Positions 50,579 through 59,530 of a stretch of DNA of 64,000 bases are shown here, piece after piece. Position numbers and translations under genes: made by a program. Within the stretch, counting starts at the first letter, position 1; the number at the start of each line of letters is the position of its first letter. Location of the stretch: NCBI GenBank assembly GCA_033763335.1, contig JANRKU010000008.1:62001-126000 (forward strand). Reading direction: 5' to 3'. The notes under the pieces are model-generated. The model saw nothing but the letters and a program-made list of their open reading frames with translations, was not told the origin of the DNA and did no database searches. The stretch comes from GCA-2794515 sp033763335 (GTDB lineage: Bacteria > Chloroflexota > Anaerolineae > Aggregatilineales > Phototrophicaceae).

Positions 50579-51415
50579 CTACTTTTTTTTCTTTGGTAGT
50601 AAAGGTTTTTCTGTAATTAAATCGTATCCTACTGTTTCACTTAGCTCTTTTGCTTGCTTATAAAAAAGACGTGCGACCTCCCAAATAATATTCATAGCAA
50701 TGGTGAGTGTAACAGCTTCAGCCTCATTTAGTCGTTCACTAGCGAGTTCTTCTGCCAATCGTGTATAAATGAGAGCATATTTGCCAAAATGGTCGCGTGG
50801 ATTTTCTTTAGGGGTAATTTCTAGGTCTTGGCGTAATTGAGCAGTTGTGCGACTCCACAATCCCTTATATAGTTTATCTGTTGTTTGGGCATACATTGTT
50901 GGTAAGGCATCCATAACGGCATTTTTAAGGGCTTCAACAAACCGCTTGCGCGTTACAATGCCTTCGATTCGCAATGTAATCCAGCTATCTGGTTTGCCAA
51001 TCGTACGATATTCTTCAACTACACGGTCAAAAGAGCGAAATAAACCTAATTCGGGGTCTTCAGTTTCTTCAAGACGTTCTGCGCCAACTTTTGCTAACCA
51101 CAATTTTAAGGGTTCTGTTTTTGGTGATGGAATAGATTGTATCAGTCGTAATGCTTCTTCTGTATTAACGACATCTGTGAGCCTCATTTTGCCATCATCT
51201 GCCATTAGCTTTAGCTTTTTTAAGGTTAAAAGTGTTTCATTACCTTCTTTTTTGAGACGACCTTTTAAGACATGATAGTAATTTTGAGCGCCTTTTTTAT
51301 CTGTATCAAGCAATATCTCAATAATATCAACTAAACTGTAATACCATTCATCGTTGTACCATTTTTTACGGATAGTGCTACCATCAATTTGGATATGGGG
51401 GGTAATATCGGACAT
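50579..51415 (-). CDS. DinD/Bro-N family DNA-binding-type protein
   Basis: A 278-residue protein with an N-terminal Bro-N domain (IRKKWYNDEWYYSLVDIIEILL, then NYYHVLKGRLKKEGNE, and KMRLTDVVNTEEALRLIQSIPSPK), as in E. coli DinD and phage antirepressors. DinD proteins are damage-induced and can bind DNA or RecA; that role here is inference. The C-terminal half (FRSFDRVVEEYRTIG...) is helical and ends in a poly-Lys tail. The start at 51415 has AAGGAA upstream; in-frame Met 51430 does not. Base composition is more A/T-rich than its neighbours, suggesting transfer. Confidence 0.8.
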   Translation of the reverse strand: MSDITPHIQIDGSTIRKKWYNDEWYYSLVDIIEILLDTDKKGAQNYYHVLKGRLKKEGNETLLTLKKLKLMADDGKMRLTDVVNTEEALRLIQSIPSPKTEPLKLWLAKVGAERLEETEDPELGLFRSFDRVVEEYRTIGKPDSWITLRIEGIVTRKRFVEALKNAVMDALPTMYAQTTDKLYKGLWSRTTAQLRQDLEITPKENPRDHFGKYALIYTRLAEELASERLNEAEAVTLTIAMNIIWEVARLFYKQAKELSETVGYDLITEKPLLPKKKK

Positions 51416-51569
51416 ATAATTTCCTTTCAACGCACTTAATTTTCAAGATACTTGAATTATAAGATGGTTGATAGCGAAATGCAAATGAATGATTTGGCAT
51501 TGTGGCGTGATGAATCCAAGCGATAATAGAATTTTATGCGTTTTAGCCAATGAGAAGGGGAATACAAGC

Positions 51570-52262
51570 ATGAAACGAATCGGCTTAATTGGTGGTATGA
51601 GTTGGGAATCATCGTTACTCTATTACAAACTCATCAATGAGGGTATCCGCGCACGGCTTGGCGGATTTAATAGCGCCGATTGTGTGATGCACTCGGTCAA
51701 TTTTGCCGAAATTGAAGCCATGCAACAATCTGGGCGTTGGGATGAGGCGGGGATGCTATTGGCAAAATCGGCACAAAGCCTAGAAAAAGCAGGCGCAGAC
51801 TGCATCCTGTTATGTACCAATACCATGCACAAGGTTGCGGATGCCATTTGTGATGCGGTATCGCTCCCCTTTATCCATATTGCCGATGCGACTGCGGATG
51901 CCATCCGTTTGGCGGGTTATACACAGGTCGGTTTGCTTGGTACACGCTTCACGATGGATGAAAATTTTTATACCGGGCGCTTGACCGATAAATATGGCTT
52001 AAATGTCCTTTTGCCAGATGCCGATGGACGACAATTGGTGAATCGGGTGATTTTTGATGAACTCGTGCGGGGTGTGATTCGAGATGAATCGCGTGAGGCG
52101 TATATTCAGCAAATTCAATCCCTCGCAGAGCGTGGCGCACAGGCAGTCATTTTGGGATGTACAGAAATTGGTATGTTGATTAAGCCAGAGCATAGCCCCA
52201 TCCCAACATTCGATACAACCATCCTTCACGCGGCATCGGCTGTCGCTTTTGCTTTGGATTAG
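51570..52262 (+). CDS. Aspartate/glutamate racemase family protein
   Basis: A 230-residue cofactor-independent racemase-fold enzyme, probably aspartate racemase (YgeA-like). The N-terminus (KRIGLIGGMSWESSLLYYKLINEGI) is characteristic. The two catalytic cysteines are in LLCTNTMHKVAD and VILGCTEIGML. The start at 51570 has GAGAAGGGG 9 bases upstream; the frame continues further upstream without a signal. Glutamate racemases have a different N-terminus, and D-aspartate could serve peptidoglycan. It converges with the 7TM kinase gene (11 bases apart). Confidence 0.9.
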   Translation: MKRIGLIGGMSWESSLLYYKLINEGIRARLGGFNSADCVMHSVNFAEIEAMQQSGRWDEAGMLLAKSAQSLEKAGADCILLCTNTMHKVADAICDAVSLPFIHIADATADAIRLAGYTQVGLLGTRFTMDENFYTGRLTDKYGLNVLLPDADGRQLVNRVIFDELVRGVIRDESREAYIQQIQSLAERGAQAVILGCTEIGMLIKPEHSPIPTFDTTILHAASAVAFALD

Positions 52263-52273
52263 TCTATAGCTTA

Positions 52274-53980
52274 TCAATCAAGGGGCAAGCGGATGCTAAA
52301 ACGGCTTCCCTTGCCCACTTCGCTAGTGGCATCAATCTCACCCCCATGCAAATGGGCGATTTGCCTTACAAATGGCAATCCTAACCCCAGCCCTGCATTA
52401 GTAGCTAAATCGTTGCGCCAGAACATTTCAAAAATATGGGTCAATTTGTCGGCGGGGATACCTTCGCCCATATCAGTAATGGCGATAAATAGATTGGTAT
52501 CCGTTAGGCTTGTGGAAATGGTGATGGTGCTATCCATGGGGCTAAATCGGCTGGCATTTTTTATTAGCTCTTCAATTGCCTCATATAATAGGCTTTGGTC
52601 GCCATGTATAATGGGCAGTTTGCCCGATGGTATATAAACCACAAGCGGTTTGGCTTGCCATCCGCTACTAATTCCTGTTAGGAACAAATCTATATCAATA
52701 GGGGCGAATGTGGGTTTGGCGCTCTCTAAATAGGTGATTTTGAGCATCATATCTACCAAACGATTAATGCGAGGGACTTGCCCTTTGATTTGCTCCAAAT
52801 TTTCTGCCCTCTTTTGGACATCATCTATCCGCTCAATGAGATAAACACTATTGCGGATGATAGCAAGCGGTGTTCGTACCTCATGAGATACTTTTTCAAT
52901 GAATTTGGTCAACAAAACCACCCGTTCTTCTTCTAATGCCAATTGCAATTCACGTTGTTGAAATTGACGTTGACGGGTGACATCGCGCAACATAATCAGC
53001 AACCCAATGGGCTGTTTATTACGATATAATGGCTTGGTTTGGTATTCCAAGTACATCACACTCCCCAATTGTGATGTCGCAATAACATCGCCAATCTTGA
53101 GGGATTGCAATTCTGGAAATACAACATGAACCGATTTACCGATATATTCATCCTCATCATGTAATCCTTTTAGGGTTTGTGCAATACGATTTAATTCGAG
53201 GATATGTCCTTGCTGGTCGGTGATGATAACGCCTTCTGGGATTTCGGATAAAATCAATGGATGGGCAATTGGGATAATATACAAAAAATGCTCGCGCAAT
53301 AAGATTTGCATCAAGATTAAATCGAACACCACAAAGCTAATGGAATAGGGGTTATAGAGCATAATCCACTCCACACCTAAATTTTTTAGAATTGTGGTGC
53401 TAATGGCGCTGATAACCAAAATTAGAAGCCCAATGAGTAAACCCCGATATTGCCTTTTGATAATACCTTCTGTTCCACGAAGTGATAAGATAAGCATGAC
53501 GCTACAGACAGCAACAATCGTCGTTGTAAAGGCACTATGAACAAAAAACCACCAGCTAAATTCGACTTCGATAAAGGTAAAATTATTGATGGTGATGATG
53601 TGAAAAGACTGATAAAACCAACCATGCAATGGGTCTGTGCCAATAATGACAATATGAAGCAATGCACTAGCATACAGTGGGATGATGTAGCGTGTGCGTA
53701 ACCACTTTGTTCGACCAGTATATGCGATGATGAATAATAAGATGTTGGTAGCGCCAAAGGTTGTTCCAAACAATTGTAGACGCGCAAAAGTGTAGGCAAT
53801 ATCGCGTGTTGGGCTAATTAAAATAGCAAAATTCGATACAACCACCAATGTGCCAGAAGCTGTTGTCAAAAAAAATAGCAACCCAACAATCTTTTTGCGT
53901 TGTGTCCATGCGTAAATTGTCAATAAGACGGATGTTATCACCGATAAAAAAATAATCAAAAAATAAAATGTGGCAACCAT
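52274..53980 (-). CDS. 7TM-type membrane sensor histidine kinase
   Basis: A 568-residue kinase. Seven or so N-terminal helices (about 1-215) match the HisK_7TM sensing region (LQLFGTTFGATNILLFIIAYTG and WFYQSF). A PAS domain follows (LSEIPEGVIITDQQGHILELN), then HisKA with phospho-acceptor His in KVSHEVRTPLAIIRN (about 378), and HATPase_c with IKNASRFSPMDS, DMGEGIPADK and AGLGLGLPFVRQ. The start at 53980 has AAGGA 8 bases upstream, unlike the in-frame Met at 54007. No response regulator is adjacent. Confidence 0.9.
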   Translation of the reverse strand: MVATFYFLIIFLSVITSVLLTIYAWTQRKKIVGLLFFLTTASGTLVVVSNFAILISPTRDIAYTFARLQLFGTTFGATNILLFIIAYTGRTKWLRTRYIIPLYASALLHIVIIGTDPLHGWFYQSFHIITINNFTFIEVEFSWWFFVHSAFTTTIVAVCSVMLILSLRGTEGIIKRQYRGLLIGLLILVISAISTTILKNLGVEWIMLYNPYSISFVVFDLILMQILLREHFLYIIPIAHPLILSEIPEGVIITDQQGHILELNRIAQTLKGLHDEDEYIGKSVHVVFPELQSLKIGDVIATSQLGSVMYLEYQTKPLYRNKQPIGLLIMLRDVTRQRQFQQRELQLALEEERVVLLTKFIEKVSHEVRTPLAIIRNSVYLIERIDDVQKRAENLEQIKGQVPRINRLVDMMLKITYLESAKPTFAPIDIDLFLTGISSGWQAKPLVVYIPSGKLPIIHGDQSLLYEAIEELIKNASRFSPMDSTITISTSLTDTNLFIAITDMGEGIPADKLTHIFEMFWRNDLATNAGLGLGLPFVRQIAHLHGGEIDATSEVGKGSRFSIRLPLD

Positions 53981-54116
53981 AATATTATCCTTTGTGGAAT
54001 TATCCAAGATAATAACGTATTAAGTGGCAATATGGCACAAGTTGGTCTGTTAAATTTTTTCAAAAAGTGACGTATAATAAATACTGCGATTGTTTCCAAT
54101 TTATAGGACATTTCAT

Positions 54117-55238
54117 ATGACCAGAAAAGCCTATGTCTATCCATTTACCGCCATTGTTGGTCAGGAACGCATGAAACGCGCCCTCATCCTCAACGCTATT
54201 GATATGCGAATTGGCGGGGTATTGATTCGGGGTGAACGTGGTACGGGCAAATCTACCGCCGCCCGCGCACTCGCCGCCCTTTTGCCAGAAATTGAGGTCA
54301 TTGCCGATTCACCCTTCAATGATGACCCACGTCATCCTGATGCGTGGTCAGATATTAGTCGTGAACGCTATGGCGATGGCACCCCACCCCCAATCGAATT
54401 GCGCCAAATTCGCTTTATTGACCTGCCTGTGAGTGCCACAGAAGACCGTGTGGTCGGCACACTCGACATCGAAAAAGCCATCCAACGTGGGGAACGTCAT
54501 TTTGACCCCGGTGTGTTGGCATCGGCTAATCGGGGCATTTTATATGTGGATGAAGTGAATTTGCTCGATGACCATGTGGTAGATTTGCTCCTCGACAGCG
54601 CCGCTATGGGTATTAATGTGGTTGAGCGCGAAGGCATCAGCTTTAGCCATCCCGCCCGATTCATTCTCATTGGCACAATGAACCCAGAAGAGGGCGATTT
54701 GCGCCCACAACTATTAGACCGTTTTGCATTGTCGGTAGAAGTGCATGGCATCAATACCGCAGGCGATCGTATGGACATCGTAGAGCGCCATATCGCCTTC
54801 GAGACGAATCCAGAAGCCTTCCGTAAGGCATGGGCAGAATCGGAAAAAGCACTTGGCGATAAAATTGCCACTGCCCGCGAATTGGTTGACCGTGTGGGAT
54901 ATACCAAACGCGATATTATGATGATTGCCATGATGACCAGCAATATGCGGATAGACGGGCATCGTGCTGATTTGGTCATCCTAAAAGCCGCCCGCGCCCA
55001 TGCCGCTTATGAAGGACGTACCCGCATCACCCGCGATGACATCCTCATGGCGATTGAACTCGCTATTCCGCACCGCCTCAAACGTGGTCCGTTTGCCGAT
55101 GCGTATGTGAATATGGAAACCCTCTCCAGCGACCTTGAACAAGTCGAAGCCACCCTCGAAGAAGGGGAAGAAGGGCAAGTGGAGCAAGGCGAAAATTCTA
55201 ATCAACAAACCGAAAGCAAAAAAAAAGCCAAGAAGTAG
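54117..55238 (+). CDS. Chelatase AAA+ ATPase (BchI/ChlI- or cobaltochelatase-type)
   Basis: A 373-residue AAA+ protein, the motor part of a Mg- or Co-chelatase that inserts metal into a tetrapyrrole. The N-terminus (YPFTAIVGQERMKRALILNAIDMRIGGVL) leads to Walker A RGERGTGKS (about 43), the helix-2 insert region, Walker B GILYVDEVNLLDDHVVDLLLDSA, sensor I LIGTMNPEEG and arginine-finger region LLDRFALSVEV. The C-terminal ~35 residues are an acidic linker (EEGEEGQVEQGE) ending in Lys codons within an A9 run. The VWA gene continues in the -1 frame. The start at 54117 fits the family; an upstream in-frame Met does not. Confidence 0.9.
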   Translation: MTRKAYVYPFTAIVGQERMKRALILNAIDMRIGGVLIRGERGTGKSTAARALAALLPEIEVIADSPFNDDPRHPDAWSDISRERYGDGTPPPIELRQIRFIDLPVSATEDRVVGTLDIEKAIQRGERHFDPGVLASANRGILYVDEVNLLDDHVVDLLLDSAAMGINVVEREGISFSHPARFILIGTMNPEEGDLRPQLLDRFALSVEVHGINTAGDRMDIVERHIAFETNPEAFRKAWAESEKALGDKIATARELVDRVGYTKRDIMMIAMMTSNMRIDGHRADLVILKAARAHAAYEGRTRITRDDILMAIELAIPHRLKRGPFADAYVNMETLSSDLEQVEATLEEGEEGQVEQGENSNQQTESKKKAKK

Positions 55239-55265
55239 GTGATACAGGGGAACAATCTTCCCCTG
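55218..55265 (+). promoter_or_regulatory. A9 slippery run and following hairpin at the chelatase gene junction
   Basis: Nine A at 55218-55226 are read as AAA AAA AAA in the ATPase frame, so the heptamer A-AAA-AAA is in register for -1 slippage. The ATPase stop TAG is at 55236. A perfect 8-bp hairpin (CAGGGGAA/TTCCCCTG, 5-base loop) follows at 55245-55265. The spacer of 18 bases is longer than usual for frameshift stimulators, so transcript slippage is as likely as ribosomal frameshifting. Confidence 0.55.
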
Positions 55266-55375
55266 ATATTAACCAAAGCCAGCCTTCCCCCAAAGAAGCA
55301 TTCCAAAATCAGGATGCCAATTGGTGGGAAGGTGGCAAAAAGGTAGACCCCACCCAAGAATTTACCGCCCGCAAA

Positions 55376-56194
55376 TTGAATACCCCTTTGGATAAACTCA
55401 CCCGCAAGAGTAGCGGACGGCGTTCTTATACGCGCACAGACCGCAAACGGGGTCGTTATGTCCGTTCACGCCCTGCTGGTGATGATATGACCGACATCGC
55501 GTTTGATGCGACCCTACGCGCCGCCGCCCCCTTCCAAATTCAACGGGAAGCCGAGAAAAAAGAACGCAATATGGCGTATGCACTCAATAAAAGTGATTTG
55601 CAACGCAAAGTGCGGGTGCGCCGTGCCTCAAATCTGATTTTATTCGTCGTGGATGCCTCATGGAGCATGGCGGTATCGGAGCGTATGAACGCCACCAAAG
55701 GCGCGATTATGTCCCTGCTCACCGATGCCTATCAACGCCGTGACCGTGTAGGGCTGATTGTGTTCCACAAAGACCGTGCAAATTTGGTCTTGCCACCCAC
55801 CAATTCGGTGACATTAGCGAAACAGGCATTGGTAGATGTGCAAGTCGGCGGAAAAACACCCCTCTCGGCGGGATTACTGCTCGCATATGAGACGACCAAG
55901 CGCGAAAAATTATTGCATCCCGATATTATGCCCCTCATCATCTTATTGACCGATGGCGCGGGAAATGTCTCGATTAGCGGGGATATTCCGCCACAAGATG
56001 AGGCACATCGCATCGCACGGCTGATTAAAGAAGAAAATTACCGTACTGTGACGATTAACATGGAGCATATCGCCTTTGACCAAGGGTTGGCGGCAAAATT
56101 GGCAGAAAAATTGGGCGGTCCGTGTTACTCATTGGGGCAATTGAAAGCGGAGACACTCTTAGAAACGGTTCGTGCAGAAATTGGGAATCGGTGA
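55376..56194 (+). CDS. VWA domain of a chelatase (BchD/ChlD- or cobaltochelatase-type)
   Basis: The substrate-side half of the chelatase. Conserved features begin at the first residues (LDKLTRKSSGRRSYTRTDRK) and include TDIAFDATLRAAAPFQ, the MIDAS motif DASWS (about 100) in ILFVVDASWSMAVSERM, GGKTPLSAGLLLAY and LLTDGAGNVS. The only start in frame near this point is TTG at 55376, with no Shine-Dalgarno. The frame is open back to 55202, encodes an acidic/Pro linker (EQSSPDINQSQPSP, WWEGGKKVDP) and joins the ATPase by a -1 shift in the A9 run. A fused product would be about 692 residues, the size of single-chain ATPase-VWA chelatase subunits. It may be expressed only as a fusion. Confidence 0.82.
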   Translation: MNTPLDKLTRKSSGRRSYTRTDRKRGRYVRSRPAGDDMTDIAFDATLRAAAPFQIQREAEKKERNMAYALNKSDLQRKVRVRRASNLILFVVDASWSMAVSERMNATKGAIMSLLTDAYQRRDRVGLIVFHKDRANLVLPPTNSVTLAKQALVDVQVGGKTPLSAGLLLAYETTKREKLLHPDIMPLIILLTDGAGNVSISGDIPPQDEAHRIARLIKEENYRTVTINMEHIAFDQGLAAKLAEKLGGPCYSLGQLKAETLLETVRAEIGNR

Positions 56195-56205
56195 TTCGTA
56201 TAACG

Positions 56206-56233
56206 GTAAGGGCGCAACATGTTGCGCCCTTAC
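56206..56233. repeat. Perfect 28-bp palindrome, GGGCGCAAC type
   Basis: GTAAGGGCGCAACA and complement, 11 bases after the VWA stop and 31 bases before the convergent phosphoesterase stop. Confidence 0.85.
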
Positions 56234-56264
56234 AAACTCGCATAATAGCCCTATAGACCAAAAT

Positions 56265-56846
56265 TCAAAATGCGACTGGTCGCACGACTTCTGCGTTGAC
56301 ATCATACACATCAAATGTCATCGCAGGAACATGTAACACGCCATAGGTATGTGAGGTGATGCGGGAACTTTTGAAGGTATACACCGAACCCGGATTAATC
56401 ACACACCCTTGTTTAACACGTACAAACATCGGCACATGCGTGTGTCCTGTAATCAGGACATCGGCTTGCAACGACCCTAGCATCATATCGAGCAAGGTGT
56501 TCGATACGTGGTCACGGTATAATCCCCAAAGATTGCTCCCCGGTTTGCCATGACACATAAATAACTTTACGCCATCAAAACTCCCCCGCCAATCGAGTGG
56601 CAGTGTTTTGAGAAAATGAGCGTTCTCTGGTGATAAATCATAAAACCACTCATCATGGTTGCCTCTGACAGTTTGGATATTACGCTCACGAATAAGTGAT
56701 ACCACACGATTTTGTTCAGGACCTCTCCCGACCAAATCGCCAGCACATAATATATGGTCAGCGTGATGAACGTTATCCAACCTATCTAAGACAGTTTCTA
56801 GCGCCCGATAATCTCCATGTACATCTGAAATAACACCTATATTCAT
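56265..56846 (-). CDS. Calcineurin-like metallophosphoesterase (YfcE/MJ0936-type)
   Basis: A 193-residue phosphodiesterase with a two-metal centre. Motifs in order: DVHGD (about 8), GDLVGRGP, GNHDEW (about 80), CHGKPG and GHTHVPM (about 137). This single-domain architecture fits YfcE-type enzymes that cleave phosphodiesters such as cyclic nucleotides in vitro; the natural substrate is unknown. It probably forms its own transcription unit, convergent with the chelatase genes. Confidence 0.92.
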   Translation of the reverse strand: MNIGVISDVHGDYRALETVLDRLDNVHHADHILCAGDLVGRGPEQNRVVSLIRERNIQTVRGNHDEWFYDLSPENAHFLKTLPLDWRGSFDGVKLFMCHGKPGSNLWGLYRDHVSNTLLDMMLGSLQADVLITGHTHVPMFVRVKQGCVINPGSVYTFKSSRITSHTYGVLHVPAMTFDVYDVNAEVVRPVAF

Positions 56847-56947
56847 CCCTATACTCTACTGGTGAATTCATAATGAATATATTATAACTCAAATTCATCA
56901 ATTTTCCCGACAGAGTTTAGAGAAATGGGTAGATAATTTGTACGAAA

Positions 56948-57868
56948 TTATTTGTTAAATTGCGAAAAGTCAATTTCACCATCGGCATCCCGCTTGAGAT
57001 TTTTGAGCGGGTCATCAGTTTTGGCGGGTGGTTTATCATTTCCGCCAACGGGACGGCGAGGGGCTGGTGTCGGTTTTGGTGCTGGCGCGGGTTTTATCAC
57101 CTCATCAGTAGATTTTTTGGCGGGTCTGGCTGGTAGCTTCTGTAAAAATGGGCGTGCGACACTAAAATAAACCGATGCGCCCAACATTATCACCGCCACA
57201 CCCATCCATACGACTGCCCAAAAACCCGATGACAACCCAAAACTACACGCCATTTGCACGGCATCGGTCATCCTATCCCCATTACACTCACCCCCCATGC
57301 GCGTGAGCGAATTAATGTCTAAGATGGCATTGGTGGCGGTTATCAGTGCCAAAACTGTGAGGAGCAATTGGGTTAAATGAGGTGTGGCTTTCCATGCCAT
57401 AGCTATGAGCATTAAGCCGAATAATACACCTACCACCATCGCTGTCCATGCCCCACTCGCATCTGGACGGGCATATAACACCGTGAATATCACCAAAAAT
57501 GCCCCTATCACCGCGCTATAGGTGCGCGGATGGGGATGACGATAGAGCAGATAAAATAACACAGAGCCAAACAGCGCCGCCCCCAAATATCCCGCAGGCA
57601 AAATCAGAAGCCGTGACCCGCCCACAGTGGTAGCGAGTCCAGAGCCATCTGGCGAAACAGTGAATTGCAACACTTGTCCGCCTGTGATGATGGCGGCAAG
57701 GCTATGGCTGGCTTCGTGGATATAGGTCACAAACAGGCGTAGCGGATAGGTCAAAAAAGAGAGTGAGGGGGTATTCCACAGAACATAGGTGAGTATGCCC
57801 CCAAAAAAGAGGATAATAAGCGTTTGGCGACGGTTCATCGTCAGTGGTTTGGGCTTTGAATTGGTCAT
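56948..57868 (-). CDS. M50-like membrane metalloprotease homologue
   Basis: A 306-residue membrane protein with about seven helices. The zinc motif HEASH (about residue 51, HExxH) lies in a helix, followed by ITGGQVLQFTVSPDGSG, as in the M50B/site-2-protease-like family. A second motif expected to supply the third ligand is not clear. The C-terminal ~60 residues are a Pro/Ala-rich cytoplasmic tail ending KRDADGEIDFSQFNK. Intramembrane proteolysis of unknown substrates is inferred. It is divergent from the TIM-barrel gene. Confidence 0.8.
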   Translation of the reverse strand: MTNSKPKPLTMNRRQTLIILFFGGILTYVLWNTPSLSFLTYPLRLFVTYIHEASHSLAAIITGGQVLQFTVSPDGSGLATTVGGSRLLILPAGYLGAALFGSVLFYLLYRHPHPRTYSAVIGAFLVIFTVLYARPDASGAWTAMVVGVLFGLMLIAMAWKATPHLTQLLLTVLALITATNAILDINSLTRMGGECNGDRMTDAVQMACSFGLSSGFWAVVWMGVAVIMLGASVYFSVARPFLQKLPARPAKKSTDEVIKPAPAPKPTPAPRRPVGGNDKPPAKTDDPLKNLKRDADGEIDFSQFNK

Positions 57869-57939
57869 GCGTAAAATATCCTAATTCATGATATAGTCCA
57901 TTTGTATAGTGTACGCTAAAACTGAAGGAAAAGTGTTAT

Positions 57940-58839
57940 ATGACGACTCCCGATGCACTCCGTTTCGGCACAGTGGGCGCACCATCAACCACCCCAAAAA
58001 GTGGCACACCATTCGCCATTGAGCATACCAAACAATTGGGCTTGGGGCATTTGGAAATCGCATGGGTGCAAAGTGTCCGTGTGACCGATGAATCGTGCGC
58101 CGAAATCAAACGTGCCGCCGAAAAATATGGCATTTCGTTGAGCATCCATGCCCCGTATTACATCAACCTCAACAGCCAAACAATCGAATTGATGGATAAA
58201 AGTGATGAGCGTCTGCTCGCCGCCGCCCGCAAAGGCTTTTTGGCGGGTGCGAAAGAAATTGTCTTTCATCCGGGGAGTTATCATGGGCAACCGCCCGAAC
58301 AGGTCTATGAACGCGCCAAAGAAAAAATGATTGAACTCACCACGATTTTGCGCGAAGAAGGCACACTGGTCAATTTGCGCCCAGAAACGATGGGAAAATC
58401 TGCCATGTTTGGCAATTTGGATGAGGTGTTGCAACTCAGCAAAGATGTTGAAGGGGTGTTGCCGTGCATTGATTGGGCGCATTTGCACGCACGGCGCGGA
58501 GATGGCTCATTTAACAGTTATGCCGAATTTGATGATGCCCTCAAAAAAGTGCGCGAGATGCTTGGTGAACGTGGGATAAAAACCCTCCATAGCCATATGA
58601 GTGGTATCGCCTATGGTGCTAAAGGCGAAAAAGAACATCTCCCCCTCAATGAAGCCGATTTTCGCTATCGGGAATTGATGCAAGCCTTCGTGGATAATGG
58701 CGTAGAAGGCTCTGTGGGGGTAGAAGCACCTGAACCGTTCCATGTGGCAGATTGCCTCACCTTTCAGGCGACCTATCGGCGTTTGATGTCACTCAAAGCA
58801 GGCGATGTGCCAAAAAGTGAGGATGAGGGGGAAGAATAG
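57940..58839 (+). CDS. Endonuclease IV/sugar isomerase-like TIM-barrel protein
   Basis: A 299-residue AP-endonuclease-2-superfamily TIM barrel. Metal-ligand-type segments are SIHAPYYINL, EIVFHPGSYHG, LRPETMGK, CIDWAHLHARRGDG, TLHSHMSG and VGVEAPEP, the same order as in endonuclease IV (Nfo). An abasic-site endonuclease is therefore plausible, but the family also holds sugar isomerases and the sequence is shorter and divergent. AAGGA lies 10 bases before the start. Two small paralogous genes follow without gaps, in the same unit. Confidence 0.82.
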   Translation: MTTPDALRFGTVGAPSTTPKSGTPFAIEHTKQLGLGHLEIAWVQSVRVTDESCAEIKRAAEKYGISLSIHAPYYINLNSQTIELMDKSDERLLAAARKGFLAGAKEIVFHPGSYHGQPPEQVYERAKEKMIELTTILREEGTLVNLRPETMGKSAMFGNLDEVLQLSKDVEGVLPCIDWAHLHARRGDGSFNSYAEFDDALKKVREMLGERGIKTLHSHMSGIAYGAKGEKEHLPLNEADFRYRELMQAFVDNGVEGSVGVEAPEPFHVADCLTFQATYRRLMSLKAGDVPKSEDEGEE

Positions 58840-58840
58840 C

Positions 58841-59098
58841 ATGGCAGATTTAAGTTATGTCAAAGCCAAAGTTGGCACAATAGAGGATGCCATTGAATCA
58901 GCAAATAAAGGTGGTTGGAATATCACGATTTTTTATTCGGAGCAAACTAAGAAATGGTATGTTTATGGGGGCGACCAACTTATTTTTAACAGCGAAACCC
59001 GCGAAATGGTGGATACTTTCCTGTATGGAATGGGTTTTGCATTGACGGCTATGCCAGATGGTGGGTTTGAGATATTAAAAGAGATTTGGGGGGAGTGA
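58841..59098 (+). CDS. Small protein of a tandem pair, copy 1
   Basis: An 85-residue soluble protein (MADLSYVKAKVGTIEDAIES) of unknown function. It shares with the next gene the pattern W-N-(I/L), then W-x4-G-(D/E)-Q-(L/V)-(I/V)-F-x-S, then (E/D)-M-x3-F-x2-GMG. The ATG follows the TIM-barrel stop by one base with GGGGGAAGAA upstream. No family is recognised. Tandem paralogues suggest recent duplication. Confidence 0.7.
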   Translation: MADLSYVKAKVGTIEDAIESANKGGWNITIFYSEQTKKWYVYGGDQLIFNSETREMVDTFLYGMGFALTAMPDGGFEILKEIWGE

Positions 59099-59367
59099 TG
59101 ATTATGGAAAAACCATATCATATTAGGGGACTTAAAATTTTAGATATGGATAAGATTGAAGAAATCTTATCTATGCTGAATGAAAACCATTGGAATCTTC
59201 ACCTTGAGCAAAAAGATGCCCTTTGGCAACTTATGAATGGTGAGCAAGTGGTTTTTGTGTCTGATAATTGGGATATGATTTACATTTTTATATGCGGGAT
59301 GGGGTTGGGCGATATGCCTGTTGCTTTTGTTGATGGCATATTGAAGTTCAGAGGGCTAATCCCATGA
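59098..59367 (+). CDS. Small protein of a tandem pair, copy 2
   Basis: An 89-residue protein (MIMEKPYHIRGLKILDMDKI) that shares the W-N-L, GEQVVFVSDNWDM and CGMG pattern with the gene just upstream; its ATG at 59098 overlaps that gene's TGA by one base (an ATG at 59104 is also possible). Its stop overlaps a 17-codon frame (ATG 59364) that ends at TAA and may be the relic of a third copy or simply noise. Function unknown. Confidence 0.68.
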   Translation: MIMEKPYHIRGLKILDMDKIEEILSMLNENHWNLHLEQKDALWQLMNGEQVVFVSDNWDMIYIFICGMGLGDMPVAFVDGILKFRGLIP

Positions 59368-59530
59368 AAAAGATTGTTTGGGAAAACGTCTGTTGGTCAA
59401 TGATTCAACAATCGTAAAAATTTCTTTCTATTCCCCTCTTATTCGCAGTCCATCGCTTGCTAAAACTGCTATCCGTGTCATAATTGTAATGAAATGCAAT
59501 ATATATTTAGGAGAACAAGGACAAACCCCT

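Noticed and set aside
54117..56194. Evidence for (bacterio)chlorophyll synthesis
   Set aside because: The chelatase-type ATPase and VWA proteins are also used for cobalt insertion or unknown targets, and no other pigment genes are in the window.
59364..59417. A 17-codon frame overlapping the second small paralogue's stop
   Set aside because: Too short and without similarity; kept only as a possible relic of a third copy.
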